From Corallium rubrum (Eukaryota; Cnidaria; Anthozoa; Scleralcyonacea; Coralliidae), in assembly GCA_964035015.1 (NCBI GenBank), contig OZ036006.1, positions 7,066,789 to 7,130,788 on the forward strand: a stretch of DNA of 64,000 nucleotides, written 5' to 3'. Below, piece after piece: positions 19,970 to 33,400 of the stretch (its first letter is position 1; every line of letters starts with the position of its first letter). A program made the translations under genes and the position numbers. The notes under the pieces are model-generated. The model worked only from the letters and a program-made list of their open reading frames with translations. It did not search any database and had not been told where the DNA came from.

Positions 19970-21160
19970 TTATCTATCAGCCATAATCAAAACAATTCCA
20001 ATGATAGCCATAGCAACTGTTGTCCAACCTGCTCCATAAGACCAACTGAAGAAAACATCATTTTCCCAAAGTTTGAAAGTATAGATCATCATTCCAATGA
20101 ATGCAGCCACAGCTAAAAATAAATAAATTCACTATTATTAATATAACACTAGAGTTGATGTTTGTGGACATAAATCTGTCATTTTAACCCAAGCCAAAGG
20201 CGAGCTGGATTACAGTGTATTTTAATAACTTACCTGCAAGTCCTATCAAGCTGCAGTTGGTTACAAGAGGGTATTTTGATCGTCGAGTGTAAAATGAATA
20301 CACAGCAGCAAAGATAAATGCCAAAATAAAGAACAACATTGCAATGCCAAGAAGAATCATGATTATTACATTCCATGCTGAAAGGTAAAGAAGAAAAATT
20401 GATCACTCTAGTATTAAAATAACCATTCTAATTCTCATAGGAATTGTACAGTAAGTGTTCATACATATTAACAATATTCCACCAAGTATTGTAACATGAT
20501 ATCTTAATTGTTACAATCTATAAACATTCTGAAAATATTTGATACAAAACTTAAATATTGTTCACTATAATACAGAAAAACACTATAAATTAAATATAAA
20601 GAGTGTAGACATATAAACACTATAAAGAGTTGCTAGTACACCCAAATATAAAGTAATTTGTTTGAATATATTTTCAATCTGGGTTTTCATTCCAGACAAT
20701 ACAATTATACTAATTTAATAAATACTCAAAGCCTTTTATTTACTCTGCAACAGCTCAAAACCTTAGTATTTTGTGTTTTTTAAATCTTGGCAATGATTTT
20801 CTCGAGATCCCCTGCCTACGCACTACTCTTGCTGTTGTTTGAAGTGTTGTGAGTTAATAGTGAACAGACTATAATGAAAGTCGTGTTTAGACAGTTTAGT
20901 ATGAATTTTGACTTAATTTTATAGTCCTACATACCTTCTACTTCGATATTTATACAATCGCTTTTACTCTCAACAAATGTGTCATTCTCGTAGACATCAT
21001 AGCATCTTTCAAACAATCCTTCATGGTGATAATGGACTTGATCTTGACCAAAGCCAGCTTGTTGAGTTTTATGTTGAGTCCAATGCGTCGTAGAAAACGC
21101 CAAAACAAGCATCAAAATTGCCACAAATGTCGTGAGAAAAGTCACGATTATTTTAATCAT
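19970..21160 (-). CDS. Claudin/PMP22/TMEM47-like four-TM protein (170 aa)
   Basis: Three exons in transcript order: 21160-20935, 20377-20234 and 20112-19970, joined in phase 1. TM1 is IIVTFLTTFVAILMLVLAF at residues 3-21. The first extracellular loop carries HHEGLFERC, the W/G-L-F..C-type claudin superfamily signature, and a second cysteine (DC). TM2 lies in exon 2 (IIMILLGIAMLFFILAFIFA) with a short RRSK cytoplasmic loop, TM3 around LIGLAVAAFIGMMIY, and TM4 in TTVAMAIIGIVLIMA before a three-residue tail. Members organise cell-cell contacts or act as tetraspan adaptors at the plasma membrane. No PDZ-type C-terminus is seen. It is convergent with SCO1 (512 bp between stops). The exact subfamily is not determined. 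Confidence 0.85.
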
Positions 21161-21537
21161 GATGTAAGAATCCTTTTCTTGAGAAAATTCTCAAGATCGA
21201 TGACTAAAAACAACTTTAAATTAGTTGTATAAAATATGCCTCAAATACTTTCTCACCCCCAAGCAAGCAAAAGAATGCGAAAGTCGCAATTAAAAAATAT
21301 TCCCACGATCAAGTACTGGGACCGAGTCCGCGCAACCGAAATATTAGGCTTGGGTAGGATGCTATTTTTAGAAACGAAATAATTTTCATGCGCAAAATCA
21401 GTCCCAAGTGATGACGTAACAAAACATAGATTAGAACAGTATTTAAACGTTGCTTTAAAAAGCTGACCGCCAAATAACTTTACACATCACAAATGAGGAG
21501 AATGAGTTAAATGCTTATAAACCCAAATATTATATTA

Positions 21538-21780
21538 TGTTCTAAGGATTTTGGGAGAAGGAAAATTCGAGTGTAGAATATGTACATTTTAAGACCAAAC
21601 CGGGACCAGTTGCGAAAAATGCAACTACACAGGCCTTCCGGCAGGAATTGAACCCACGACCTTGCGATTCTAGTGCAATGCTCTGACCACTGAGCCACGG
21701 AGGGCGTTGCCGAGAGCTTGATCGCGAGTTCTGCATATAATAAGGTGGTAATGCCAGGAGAGAATTGGGTATATTATAAG
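21538..21780 (-). mobile_element. tRNA-derived SINE, family A
   Basis: Read on the minus strand it has TGGCTCAGTGGTCAGAGC (A box) and GGTCGTGGGTTCAATTCCTG (B box), then a tail with AACTGGTCCCGGTTTGGTC and AATTTTCC. Copies lie at 39628-40030 (+) and 61605-61795 (-); another tail fragment follows at 21800-21865. Confidence 0.82.
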
Positions 21781-21928
21781 TAATATTGGCATTTCACTCG
21801 ATTACATAGCATGTTCTAAGGATTTTGGGTGAAGGAAAATTCGAGTGTAGAATATATACATTTATATTATATTAAATATACATACATTATATTACTGCAT
21901 ATGGACTGTATTTAATGTGTATACTTGA

Positions 21929-22271
21929 ATGCCAAAATATTTTTTGATTTGAACTTTCAGTTGTTGTTATATTGAGGTTTGTATTTCCAAAATGGTAATG
22001 AGGATGACGTCTGTGTAGGCATAATTTGCATACGCAGTGTTCTGTTACAGCAGAAATATTACCCAATTCACATGGCAGACATGAATAGTATATTCTATAT
22101 TTTATCATTTTTTTCATTGAAATCTTCAAGCGGTTTATCATAAGAAAAGAAAAAAAACACACACAAATGCCTACATTGACGCCATCCTCATTACCATTTT
22201 GGAAATACAAACCTCAATATAAGTTAACAACAAATAAAAGTTCACTGAGTCAGAATATATTTTGGCATTCA
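21929..22271. mobile_element. Foldback MITE, long TIR
   Basis: GAATGCCAAAATAT at the left and its inverse ATATTTTGGCATTC at the right. Inverse matches continue for about 80 bp (TTGAGGTTTGTATTTCCAAA). No ORF. Confidence 0.75.
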
Positions 22272-22638
22272 ACTATTTACGTTACTTAGAATCCATTTCA
22301 GTAATATCTTATTGGAGTTTATAAGCACTTTAGACGTTGATTTAAAAAGCTGATCGTCAAATAAATTGACACATCAAAAATGAAGAGCCGGAATGAGTTA
22401 AAAAGTGGCTGAGATATAGCCAGTTCATATGGATAGAGAATACTATTTTTTTCTCCGAACCTAAATCATTTATTCAACAACGAACAAACATTAACGATTC
22501 ACTAAAAATTAAAAAAATTCACAAAAACATAAATACGTTATTTACCAAACATGATCGGTCTCTACACCCCAGAAAAGCTTGCCTTTCGGTCGTCAATCAA
22601 GACTAAACGAGGCAATCTTTCCCCTGTATGGATCCTCT

Positions 22639-23491
22639 AGGGGGACCTTTACACGAGCCTGGTTTGAGAGCCAACCCGGGTCAACCCGTCTACGAAGAAA
22701 CCCCTTGTTGGGTGACTCTTTTCAAGACCCACCGTCGCACCTTTCTAACCCGGGTCGACCCGCGGAACTTTGGTCAATTCCTTCATGTGAACACGAGTTG
22801 ACTTGACCCTTTGGTAATATCAACCTCGTCCCCAGGGCATTTTGCCTCCACGTTGGGAGTCGGCGAAAATGGCCATGACATCGGCTGGTCGATTCTATAA
22901 TCGGATTGGCCGGTTTAAAAACTTGATTAATTCAGATACAGTGTAATTTATTCATCAAAATATGAATTGCAATAAATCCACTCTGCGAAGTTCATCCAAA
23001 GAATTGTAACGATAGCTTTGGTTAAAGTCAAGAACAACATTAGATATATGTTTCTTCCCGACATTTAAATGTGTCCTGGATAATCGTGGGGAGTATCATG
23101 ATGAATAATGCTAGCCAGTTGCATTTATGATAAAGGTTCACATGAGTGATTCGGCAGAGCGTTAAATATTTCTTATTTATTATTCATGTATACGTATTAT
23201 ACAAAAACGAAGCACAAAGACCGCATAAATTTTTTTGCCAAAACACCCCAATATTCTGGGTGTCACGTGACCAGCCGATGCCAGGGCATTTTCGCCGACC
23301 TCCCAAACGTGGAGGCAAAATGCGCTGGGGACGAGGTTGTTGGTAATATGATAATTTGTGTTGAGAAAAGCTGACCCAGGTTGGGAAAAAAAGCAGCCAA
23401 CCCTGGTTCATGTAAACACGAAAAAAGAATAACCAGGGATGGCGAGCTGACCCGGGCTGGCACTCAACCTGGGCTCGTGTAAAGTCTCCTT
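22639..23491. mobile_element. Outer palindromic MITE split by another MITE
   Basis: Its left arm starts AGGGGGACCTTTACACGAG and its right arm ends with the inverse CTCGTGTAAAGTCTCCT. Both arms contain CCCGGGTCA-type segments. The middle is occupied by the element at 22821-23339. Confidence 0.7.
22821..23339. mobile_element. MULE-like MITE, CAACCTCGT ends, 10-bp duplication
   Basis: The TIR is CAACCTCGTCCCCAGGGCAT and its inverse, extending into GGAGGCAAAATGC. TTGGTAATAT is duplicated perfectly on both sides (22811-22820 and 23340-23349). It is nested in the 22639-23491 element. A small relative is at 30201-30275. Confidence 0.85.
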
Positions 23492-23512
23492 AGATTTCTA
23501 AGTATCATAACT

Positions 23513-23785
23513 TGCAGTCAAAATGGAAATACCTTCCCGCTTCCGCTTCTGTAGTTTGTTGTGCATGGCAGTATTTCTGTAGCGGCTACTGAAGCGTGAG
23601 GAAAATGGTTTGTCGAAAAATTTGAATAAAAAGTATAATTTAGCTTTCCTGGATTTTAATCGTAATATAACAAATGTTTCTCCCAATCGGTACCAACAAA
23701 TATAAATCAAGAATAAGCGACTTTTATTCCTAGATTTTTCTCACGTTTTATAGCGGCTACAGAAATACAGTAATACACAAGTAAC
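23513..23785. mobile_element. Truncated MITE, ACAGTC..GGAAATACC family
   Basis: It begins GCAGTCAAAATGGAAATACC and matches the full copy at 48646-48961 through ATCAAGAATAAGCGACTTTT, but the right TIR is missing. Confidence 0.7.
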
Positions 23786-24403
23786 TTGTTTAAATCGAGG
23801 GCGCCGGGGGGCCCCTCTGGCAAAAGCGCTGCCCCTCTGAGAAAATTTGGCTTCATATGCCTCAGTTAAGCTGGGTCCCCCTAGGTTTTTCCAGGCCCCC
23901 CCTGACAAAAAATCCTGGCTACGCCTCTGCTTAAATAGGGACAGTGATGTTCATCTCAATGGTATGATTGCTATGATAAGTATTTAGTTGACTTGCCATT
24001 CAATTATTCCTTGACTACCCTCAACCAGACTTGGAACAAACTATTTCATGATAGCTCATATGCTTTGTGAAAATGCGATGTGAAATTGAGAGTTGAAATA
24101 AACCAAACTGTGATTTGGCATTACATTGTAAGCTATAGTAACTTCAGAAAGTTAATTAAATTTCACAGACAAAGAAAAGGAAAGCCATTAACAGTGACAT
24201 TACTTTAGTTTTCGATCAATAACGCTCAGGTTGAAAACGTAATTTTAATAAGCTTTCAAATGCTGAAGAATGGAGTTTTTGTGTTTGGCTACATTGTGTC
24301 ACGAGCGCCTACTGTGATGAACCACGCCCATGGAGAGTTGGTAAATATTTGACAATATTCCAAAGAAATTAAGAAGCAGTTGCCTTGACGTTGTAATCGC
24401 ATT

Positions 24404-27400
24404 ATGTATGTCTTAACACAGTCCGTTGTTTTTACTGCAGCAGCCACAGCTCTAGTCGTTCTGTCGTTTGCAGTTTATGACAGCAAAGCAGAAGAGACAA
24501 CGAGTAAGTACAATCTTATCTAATCCCTAGTTATCAAACGATAAACATGAGTTTACTGTCAGCATGGTAGAGCAGCTGTTTAAGAATGCTGGAATAAAAA
24601 AAGACTTTCTTTTTTCGTAGTTATTTTCATAAGAAAGTCAAGCAAACTCTGTAAGATAGAAAACATGAGAAAGCTAATACAGTTCACAGTAACCTCTCGT
24701 GCGCTCCCCTGTTGTCAGTCAAGGTGTTTAGTTATCGACAGTTGATTGCTTGTGCGAGTTCAGGAACGGTGTTTGCATTTACTTGTTCACTCATTCACTT
24801 TGCATGGTCGCTTACAAGAGTTGGGTCATTATATAAGAGACGGTAGTTCTGAGAGGAGCTTGGAGTGTAAGATCAGATTAAGATCAGTCAGTTTACTTCA
24901 TAGCAGGCAAGGGCGTCGTTAATTGTTTGACCTTCAAATCATGTTGTTTCATAAAGAATATATATTGACAGAAAAAAAATAATGTTGACAAATATGTATA
25001 CCAATCCATAACAGAGACACGTGGATACAAAATATGATGCTTGATTCTAGTAGATACTTGGTTTAACATAAAAATAAACTCCTGCATGATTAGTGCGTCT
25101 GAGTGACTTTGTACTTTAGCCTTTGAAGGCTCACGTCGTGACGCGCTGGTTAGTTAGAACATCACTAGTCATATGTTTAAAGCAAGTTGCAAAGCATTTC
25201 TTAAAATACATCAGTGATAAATCCACCATTTCATTTTAATTAAAAAATGGAGCTGAAAAGAAATAGCAGCAGATATCCTATCAGTTTACAATACATATCT
25301 TGGCTTGATAATATCTTTTAGTTATAAGATTGTCCATGCATTCACCGGTAGCTCTTTTCTTTAAATTACCATATTTGTATAAGCTGTTGTTTGATAGAAA
25401 CTGATAATTCAATGGTGAGTATTCAAGCATGAGTGGACGGCTAGCAGTAGAAGTTATAGGAATAACTAGAATGTATTAATAGTGATACGGCTGGGGAAAT
25501 TAGGATTTTCACCAAAACCCTTCACACAATCTACTTGTTGGGAGGTCAATATATGAAGGACAAAGAAGTAATTAAATCAAGCTGCAACAGATCTCTTTTC
25601 AAAACAATTAGCAAGGATTTATCAACGAAGAAATTGCTGTCAACTACTCAAAGCGCTAGATTACACGTCAAATATCTTAACGATAACCGTACTAGTTCAA
25701 TTATACTGGCATTTTTATTGTTCATCTTCACGGCTTGTACATATATTGTGCGTGCTCGCCTGCTTGTCACTGATATTTCCTAACTTCCAGATAAGATCGT
25801 CTCGATTGCCAATATCGTCCCAATTTCCTGAATCCATCCAATCAGGTTGGGCAAATCGAGATATCTCTCGTCTGATTGCAGTTGTGTTTGAACAATTGAA
25901 GCGATGGAGATGATCTTAGGCAGGCTTTAAGCTTCGTAAGTGATCATCATGCTCAGAAATATATAACAACAGTCAGGTAAAGAGTCAGTTTAGTTTGCTA
26001 GGCTGCCTCCCCTCACCCCCCCCCCCCCCCCCCATAGTGCGGGTTCACCTACATCATGTGAATGTGAAGCTTGGCCAAGTTCCAGAGAATTATCATGAGT
26101 TACTGTATTTGAAAATAAAGCGGAAGAGGTGAACAAAAGTTTATTAAAATAAAATAAATAATGAAAAGATCTCCCCTTGGTACATTTAATTTGATTACTT
26201 TTAACAAACGTTTGATATAGATGTTCGCTCAAAAAAAGTTTCTGAGTAATTCGCGATACAACATACAGTACACGAACTTTTAAATTTAGCTACATCTCAT
26301 ATGCAAACGCTATCACTTAAGAAGCACATATGACTATGAATTTGCAGGCCTTAACTGTCCATCTGAGCCTCAGTGGCTCAAAGATTAGAGCGTCTAACTG
26401 GTCATAGGTCGCAGGTTCGAATCAGAAATCTTTTCTGAGTATTTTAGCTTGACGAATGCATGTCAAACGTTTGTTACATTACGAATTCTGCTTTGTTTGT
26501 TTTTTCCCAGCGCCAATAAGATGTTATATTTGTGTGATTGAACACAATGGTGATGTGGCCAATCAAACAGAGTGTTCTGTGTCTGGGCCCAACGTGCAAA
26601 TTGCGCAATGTGCGGAGAGTCATGGCTACGATCGTTGTGCTTACTACCGCGCACGTTCCTTGGAGACTGGGCAGGTGTTTCTTAGACGTCAATGTGCAAC
26701 CCAAGACTTGTGTAAACAACAATGTCTGTCTTCTGAGCACACTGACTGCCAGATAAAATGCTGTGAAGGAAATCTCTGCAATCATGATTCGTTTGCAAAC
26801 ACAAAAGATGAAAATAACTTAGTGACGTCAGGTAGGGTGGAACTTGAACACACGTGAGCAACCTCGTATCCAGACCCCTTTTGTGACGCGAACAAGTTAC
26901 GGGTTATTATGTAGCTAGAGTAAGAACGTTTCTGATTGGTTTACGTCATCGAACCCTTACAAAACACCTGACCTTAGTCAGTAACGCGCATGCCGGGAAC
27001 GAATTGGTAATTAACGGCAATGAGATTGGTTACTTATTATTGCCAGCAAAAACAATTTAGTACTGGTGTGTTTTCGCTGCATTACAAACTAAACATATTA
27101 GTATAGTGTAATTAATCAAGCTCTAAATTAACATTTACTAAAACTTTACAGGTATTCCAGTTACCACAAATACTCCAGTTACCACAGTTACTGCAGATAC
27201 CTCAGTTACCACAGATGTCCCAGTTACCACAGATACCCCAGTTACCACAGATACCCCAGTTACCACAGATACCCCAGTTATCACAGATACTCTAGTTACC
27301 ACAGATGTCCCAGTTACCACAAATGTCCCAGTTACCACAGCTGTCCCAGTTACCACATATGTCCCAGTTACCACAGATGTCCCAGTTACCACAGATGTCC

Positions 27401-30400
27401 CAGTTACCACATCTGTCCCAGTTACCACAGATGTCCCGGTTACCACAGCTGTTCCAGTTACTACAGGTGTCCCAATTACCCAGAATACCAAGGCACCATC
27501 CACAGACATGGAAGACAAACTGGTCGGTGGACCACGTGGTGAGAATAATTAGAATGAAAATGTGTTGAGTAAATATGTTTATAAAATAAATAAATATAGC
27601 GTGAACAAGAAAACAAAAAAATTGAAAAGAAAATATAAAAGTAAGTTTGGAAGAAAATTAGAAAGGAACGGTGGAAGAGAAGGATGTATTAATGTAAACA
27701 CCATAAGTTAACAATTATTGCACATGATACACTCTGATGAAGGGCCTTCGCTCGAAACGTTAGACTCCTACGTTCTCTGTTTCGGCAGTATATCTAACCT
27801 TACTATATTTCGATTGTTGTTTCTACACTGCCTACACAGCACGCTACTTTTTAATACACTGAGTATGTTTGTTTATCTTTTTCAACAGTTGAAGTAAAGT
27901 CCAAGAAAGTTTTAAGTAATTGCAGAGACTACAGTCATCAATGTGCTGAGTATGCGAACTATCAGGGTTATTGTCAATATGAGAGAGACTTTATGCTCAG
28001 ACATTGCCAAGTTAGCTGTAAATTCTGTGGTGAGTAAGAAAACATTGTACATAAGAAATAATAGTCCTATAATTTGATTTGTAACAACACATATTCCAAA
28101 CAACGTTTTGTCGGCATTGTACACGTCATTTCAAGGCTGCGCACCTAGTTATCATTCTTAGTTGCATTCGTGACTCTTGATTCAGATACGCCAGATACCA
28201 CGCCAGCTCAGACCACAGATACGCCAGTTACCACGGATACGCCAGTTACCACGGATACGCCAGATACCACGCCAGCTCAGACCACAGATGCGTCAGTTAC
28301 CACGGATACGCCAGTTACCACGCCAGCTCAGACCACAGATACGCCAGCAACAACACCTTTCACGGACAATAGGGGAGTGGCAGGCCCAACCAGTGGCTCA
28401 TCCGGTAAGGAAACACAAAAGGAAAAATTGTCAAGAATAGATAAACGAACATACAGGGAGAAGTCAAGTGGGGTGGAGCAGGGCTTGTAATCGTTTACGG
28501 TGGGGCGAGTCAAGGTGACGTGAAGTGACGTGACTTTGAGTAAAGTAGAGTGAATTAAGTACTAGTGACATGACGAAAGTGAAGGAAAGGAAAGGAAAGT
28601 GTACGAAAGGAAGGCAGAACAAGGAAGAAATTAAGATTAGATGTGCCACGTTTAACACTAAAATTAAATACTTTTCATTGCGTACGTTGCATTCTCTCAA
28701 ACACATTACATCAATGTAGGTTGCGTCGATATGAGAAGTGAATGTGACCAATATGCAATTATATCTGGCTACTGTAATTACAATTATGGTTTTATGTTAA
28801 CCGCTTGTCCACAATCTTGCAATATCTGTGGTAAGTTCTCTCCTGGCAATGTTTTTAAAACTGTACTTTTCACATCAACTCTTCCTTAAGCCACATGGTT
28901 GATTTTTAAGATAAAAAGATAATGCTTATATGTCTTTACATTTTTTTAAATCTCAAGATCATATCCTGCTGCCTGAAGGTCCTGAAGCACCAACCTTAGC
29001 AAGTCATACAACCACAAAGACAAGTAAGTTAAAGAGTTCTAAGTTGGAGTTCAAGAGGGCCGTTTATACAAGAGGTGATAAGACACGGCTTACATAAGAC
29101 GTGAAACACGGTTGTATAAAAGGTACAAAGCAAAGGTATGTTCGCGGCTTGTTCAAAACGTCGTAAAACGGTCAGACCGTGTCTTGTCGACTTTCGTATA
29201 AACGGCCCTATTATCTTAAAAGTCTGCAATTAAACTACTTTCCAAGTTCTGAGTTCTGGCTACTTGGACAACAAAGGAACAGCCAATTCTAAACAACTCA
29301 ACTACGTGAAGAATGAGAATGCAGTAGAATCCGCCAAATGCAATCACTATGAAAACTACTGGTACACCAGTAATTGGGTTTCTATTTCATATATATAAAT
29401 ATTCTGGTATGATCATTTTCTAATGACCATATAATTAGTATTTGTTATATTTCAGGTGAAGAAGAAGAAAGGAGTACTGCAAAAATATCAACACCTTACG
29501 GTCCTCACGGGTCCGGTAAGTCATCTAGCTACATCAGTACAGTTAACAAATAGAAAATCGGAATATCGGAAGGTTTGAGTACTGCATGCAGAAATTATTG
29601 AAACATAGTTTCTAACGTTTCTCTGACGAAGGACCATTGGCGTAGAGTATGGGGGGGGGGGGGGGGGAGGGGCGGGGTTAGCCCCCGGATAAATCTCAAT
29701 CGGGGGGCTTAGCCCCTCCCAGAAATTTTGCAGCAACTGACTCATCAATCACCATTCACAAATTATAGGTTACTCGTTAGGCTAAAGTAACTATTAGAGC
29801 CTCATTCCTGTCAGCCAAACGGCACCCATATACAGTGATAAGTCAACCCAGTAAACACAACATCGAAAAAATGTTGAAATGTGTTGTATTTTAACTCGTT
29901 TTTACGACATTTCATGACCTTCAGTGTTCTTAAAAATCACCCCTCGGAATGCAGGAAATGGCATTTCCAAGCCTCTAAATTTCAAACATTTCCGCGGGGC
30001 ATGCCCCGGCCCCCCCCCCCCCCCCCCAGAAGAGTCCCTTTTTGTAAACACCCCCCACGCAAAAATTCTTAGAAAGGCCCTGTTCAGCAGTTCAGCCCCC
30101 CTAGACAAAAACAAAACTCTACGCCTATGCGAAGGACCTTCCCTCGACTAACGTTATAAACTACGTTCAATAATTTCGGCAGTATATCAAACCCTACTAG
30201 CAACCTCGTACCCAGGGCCATTTGTAGGGAACTGGGCCAAGATGGTGGGAACAAATGGCCCTGGGTACGAGGTTGACCCTACTAGCTATATTTCGATGTA
30301 ATATGTAAAGGCCGACAATGAGGACTAGACCGGGTTTTCAAGTACGAGGAATTCGTTCCAGTCCGAGGCGAAGCCGAGGACTGCAACGAATTCCGAGTAC

Positions 30401-33400
30401 TTGAAAACCCGGTCTAGTCCGAATTGGAGGCCTTTACATCACTTCTCAAAATCACTTAGTGTATTCCCAAAATGAATTAGTGCATTAGTAATTAGTGTAT
30501 GGATGAATAACCGATTGTGTGAAGTAATATTTCAAGTCCAAGGACTTGAAATATTATTTCCAGTCCTTGGACTGGAAATAATATTTCAAGTCCTCTGCCC
30601 AGTACTTCCCTGGTATTTCAAGTCCCTTCACGTGGTGCAATTCAGCGCTTCTGATTGATTGATTATCTCATGAATTATTAATGAGTTTGAGAATAGTATT
30701 TCAACACTGCATGTCTACGCAGGACACTACTTTATTTCAATGTTAAGAAATTAGTTTTTCATACAAGACTCGCGAATGAAGGTTCGCAATACAAACAATT
30801 TCAAAGCCAAAATATCAGCTAAAACAAGACAACATAGTGAAACGGTGATACTTCGCTGTTCTCATATATTTCAATGTGTTTCAACTTTCAATCACTCTGC
30901 CATGATCATTTTCTAAAGGTCAGTTTTTTTATTTAGATGAGGAAGAGAGTACAACAGAAAAAATACCAACACCGTTTGGTCCTGGAGGAGAGTCAGGTAA
31001 ATGATCAACCTACACTATACGTTAATAGATTAGTTCGAGGGTACTCTGGTAATTGTTGGGTAGGGGTGTGCCGCCGTGACCTCGAAATCCTGATCCTATC
31101 CCAGACCTAAAAAGGGGATTTTTTATACCCCGTCCCCAGGGAGTACGGGTGGCGTGTGCTGTTAACGCGCTGCCTCTCACCAAAAAGTTAAGCCCGGTTG
31201 GACGGGGTTAGTACTTACCTTACTTACCGCTTGGGAATGACCCCGTTGTCGAGCTTGGAACTCATGTGAGTAGAGTTGTAGTTGATCTCTCCTGTGCTTC
31301 GAGGGTTTTTCGCCGGGTTCTCCGATTTTCCTCCCTCCGTAAAACCAGTACTTTCATCATGGTAGTCATGTTCAATTGGGACATTTCGCTCTGTTTGACC
31401 ACCAGTTGATATAGGCAATAAAGTTATTAAAAAAACATAAAACAAAACCTAAATTGAAAAAATCAACACCCTTTCCCAGCACTGGTGTCACATTGGCATC
31501 CATACTCTATCCCAGAGCAAGATATGCACCCTATTCCAAACTAAAATAGACAATTTGTATACCCTATCCCAGACCCCAAAGCTAGAGTTTGAAAACCATA
31601 CCCTAAAGGACAGCACATGCGCGTATCCTTTATATACGAGTAACCCCTCTCCGGAGATTAGTGCCGAAGATTACTAAATGAAATATTTTGGCACCATAGA
31701 TGAGGTGGTCGGTTTTTTCAGAACGAACATAGAAAAAACCCCATTTTAATTCAATACGCGCTTCGGTCGACACGTCAGTATTTCGTTGCTTTTCAAATAT
31801 TTCTTTTGCAAGCTTTTCCGGTTGCTCTATCCAAAACACAGCCAGCGCAACCCTCTACTTTGTTAACGCTTTCATTCGGCACTTTTTATGTTTCACTCTG
31901 TCTAATGCCAGATGACTTTACTCGTCAAGGGAAGACCTTCTGACATTAAAGAATTAAAGGGAGTACGGGTGGCGTGTGCTGTTAGCGCGCTGCTTCTCAC
32001 CAAAAAGTTAAGCCCGGTTAGACGGGGTTAGTACTTGGATGGGTGACCGCTTGGGAATGACCCCGTTATCGGGCTTGGAACTCATGTGAGTAGAGTTGTA
32101 GTTGATCTCTCCTGTGCTTCGAGGGTTTTCCGCCGGGTTCTCCGGTTTTCCTCCCTCCATAAAATCAACACCTAATATCTTAGCTGTTATCCGTGGTCTG
32201 AACTGTGTCGTTGGCGGCTGCCTGGAGCGCCTTTGATATGCCTCGACACGGCCACATTGAGCTGCGTCCTTCGCAATTCAGCCGCTTGCTGCAAGTAAGG
32301 ATGATTAGCCACCCAGTCCTTTATCCTTATCCTTTATAAAAAAATGTTATAAAAAAATGGATTAAAAGAATGTTATATAGAGAGCGTGAAATTTTTTTCA
32401 TATTTTTCTAGAACTTCTTGGTTGTTTGGATCGCTTAGAGAACTGTACTTATTTTGCTAAAGTGAAAGGTTACTGTAATTATACCAAAGACTTCATGTTG
32501 ATTCATTGTCCTTTCTCCTGCGGCTTTTGTGGTACGTTGCTTAGTTATTCTAACCCTAACCTATTATATAGAACCTTAGATCCGCCATTCGTTTCTAAAT
32601 AAAGCATATCGTTTTATAACACTTTTCCTAATAGTGCAGCATTTCTCTGTCTTAGGAATTACTTTGGAATCTGATGACAGTGCAGGTTTTCCTCATCCTC
32701 AAGTTTTCCCTCATCCTCAAGTTTTCCCTGAACGATTTGAACCGCTGACTGGTAAGTATCCATATTTTCAACCCCAGTCCCTTTTGTTTCTCTCGGCTAT
32801 ACATATTGTATACCCAGTACAGTTGTGAAAAAAATAGAAAGGACATTAGTCATTACTACAAATGATTTTCTTTCTTTAGATGAAGAGTTTCCACCACCGC
32901 CAGGAGTGAAGGGTTAGTAAGAAATTATGATTCGAGTAAAAAAAACAGACACGCAACGCGTGCAGGTGCTCACCAATGTGCAATTGTGTTTTAAAGTGTC
33001 ACTAAGATGAAAAATCGTCAGTCTTTTTTTGATCTAATCATAAAGTACATTTAAAATGAGGAGGAACGGCGTTTGTGGTTTGTAAATAACTCATCTCGTT
33101 CAAGAGATATTCACGTTTTTGAAATATGCAAATTATATGGCTGATGACGTCATTTTCTCCAAACGAGCGAAATGAAAACCGTAAAATTAGGAATATCTCT
33201 AGAAATAAACAATGGAAAGTGCTCAATTTTGCATGCTTATAGTACTAAATAAAATACGTTTCACTGTGGAACTTTAGTTGTTTTCGCGGAAACTGCTGGT
33301 TCTTGGCCCCCTCCAATGATAAAATTAAATTTTCTTATTTATCAGCAATCAAGTAGCGTTTACTCCAGCGAATAAATGTGAAGATTAGGGCTGATGTAGG

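Larger units (their letters stand above)
21161..24403. other. Intergenic region, transposon-rich, no gene seen
   Basis: Between the claudin-like gene and the Ly6/ShK gene. It contains a tRNA-derived SINE, a foldback MITE, a nested pair of MITEs and a truncated MITE, listed separately. No credible exon found. Confidence 0.6.

Noticed and set aside
21640..21712. Functional tRNA genes (also 26368, 39850, 41835, 43450, 61330, 61470)
   Set aside because: A and B boxes are present but acceptor and anticodon stems do not pair, and shared non-tRNA tails mark them as SINEs.
31990..32075. 5S rRNA gene
   Set aside because: Only the 3' half matches; the 5' half and terminal stem are missing and a SINE tail follows.
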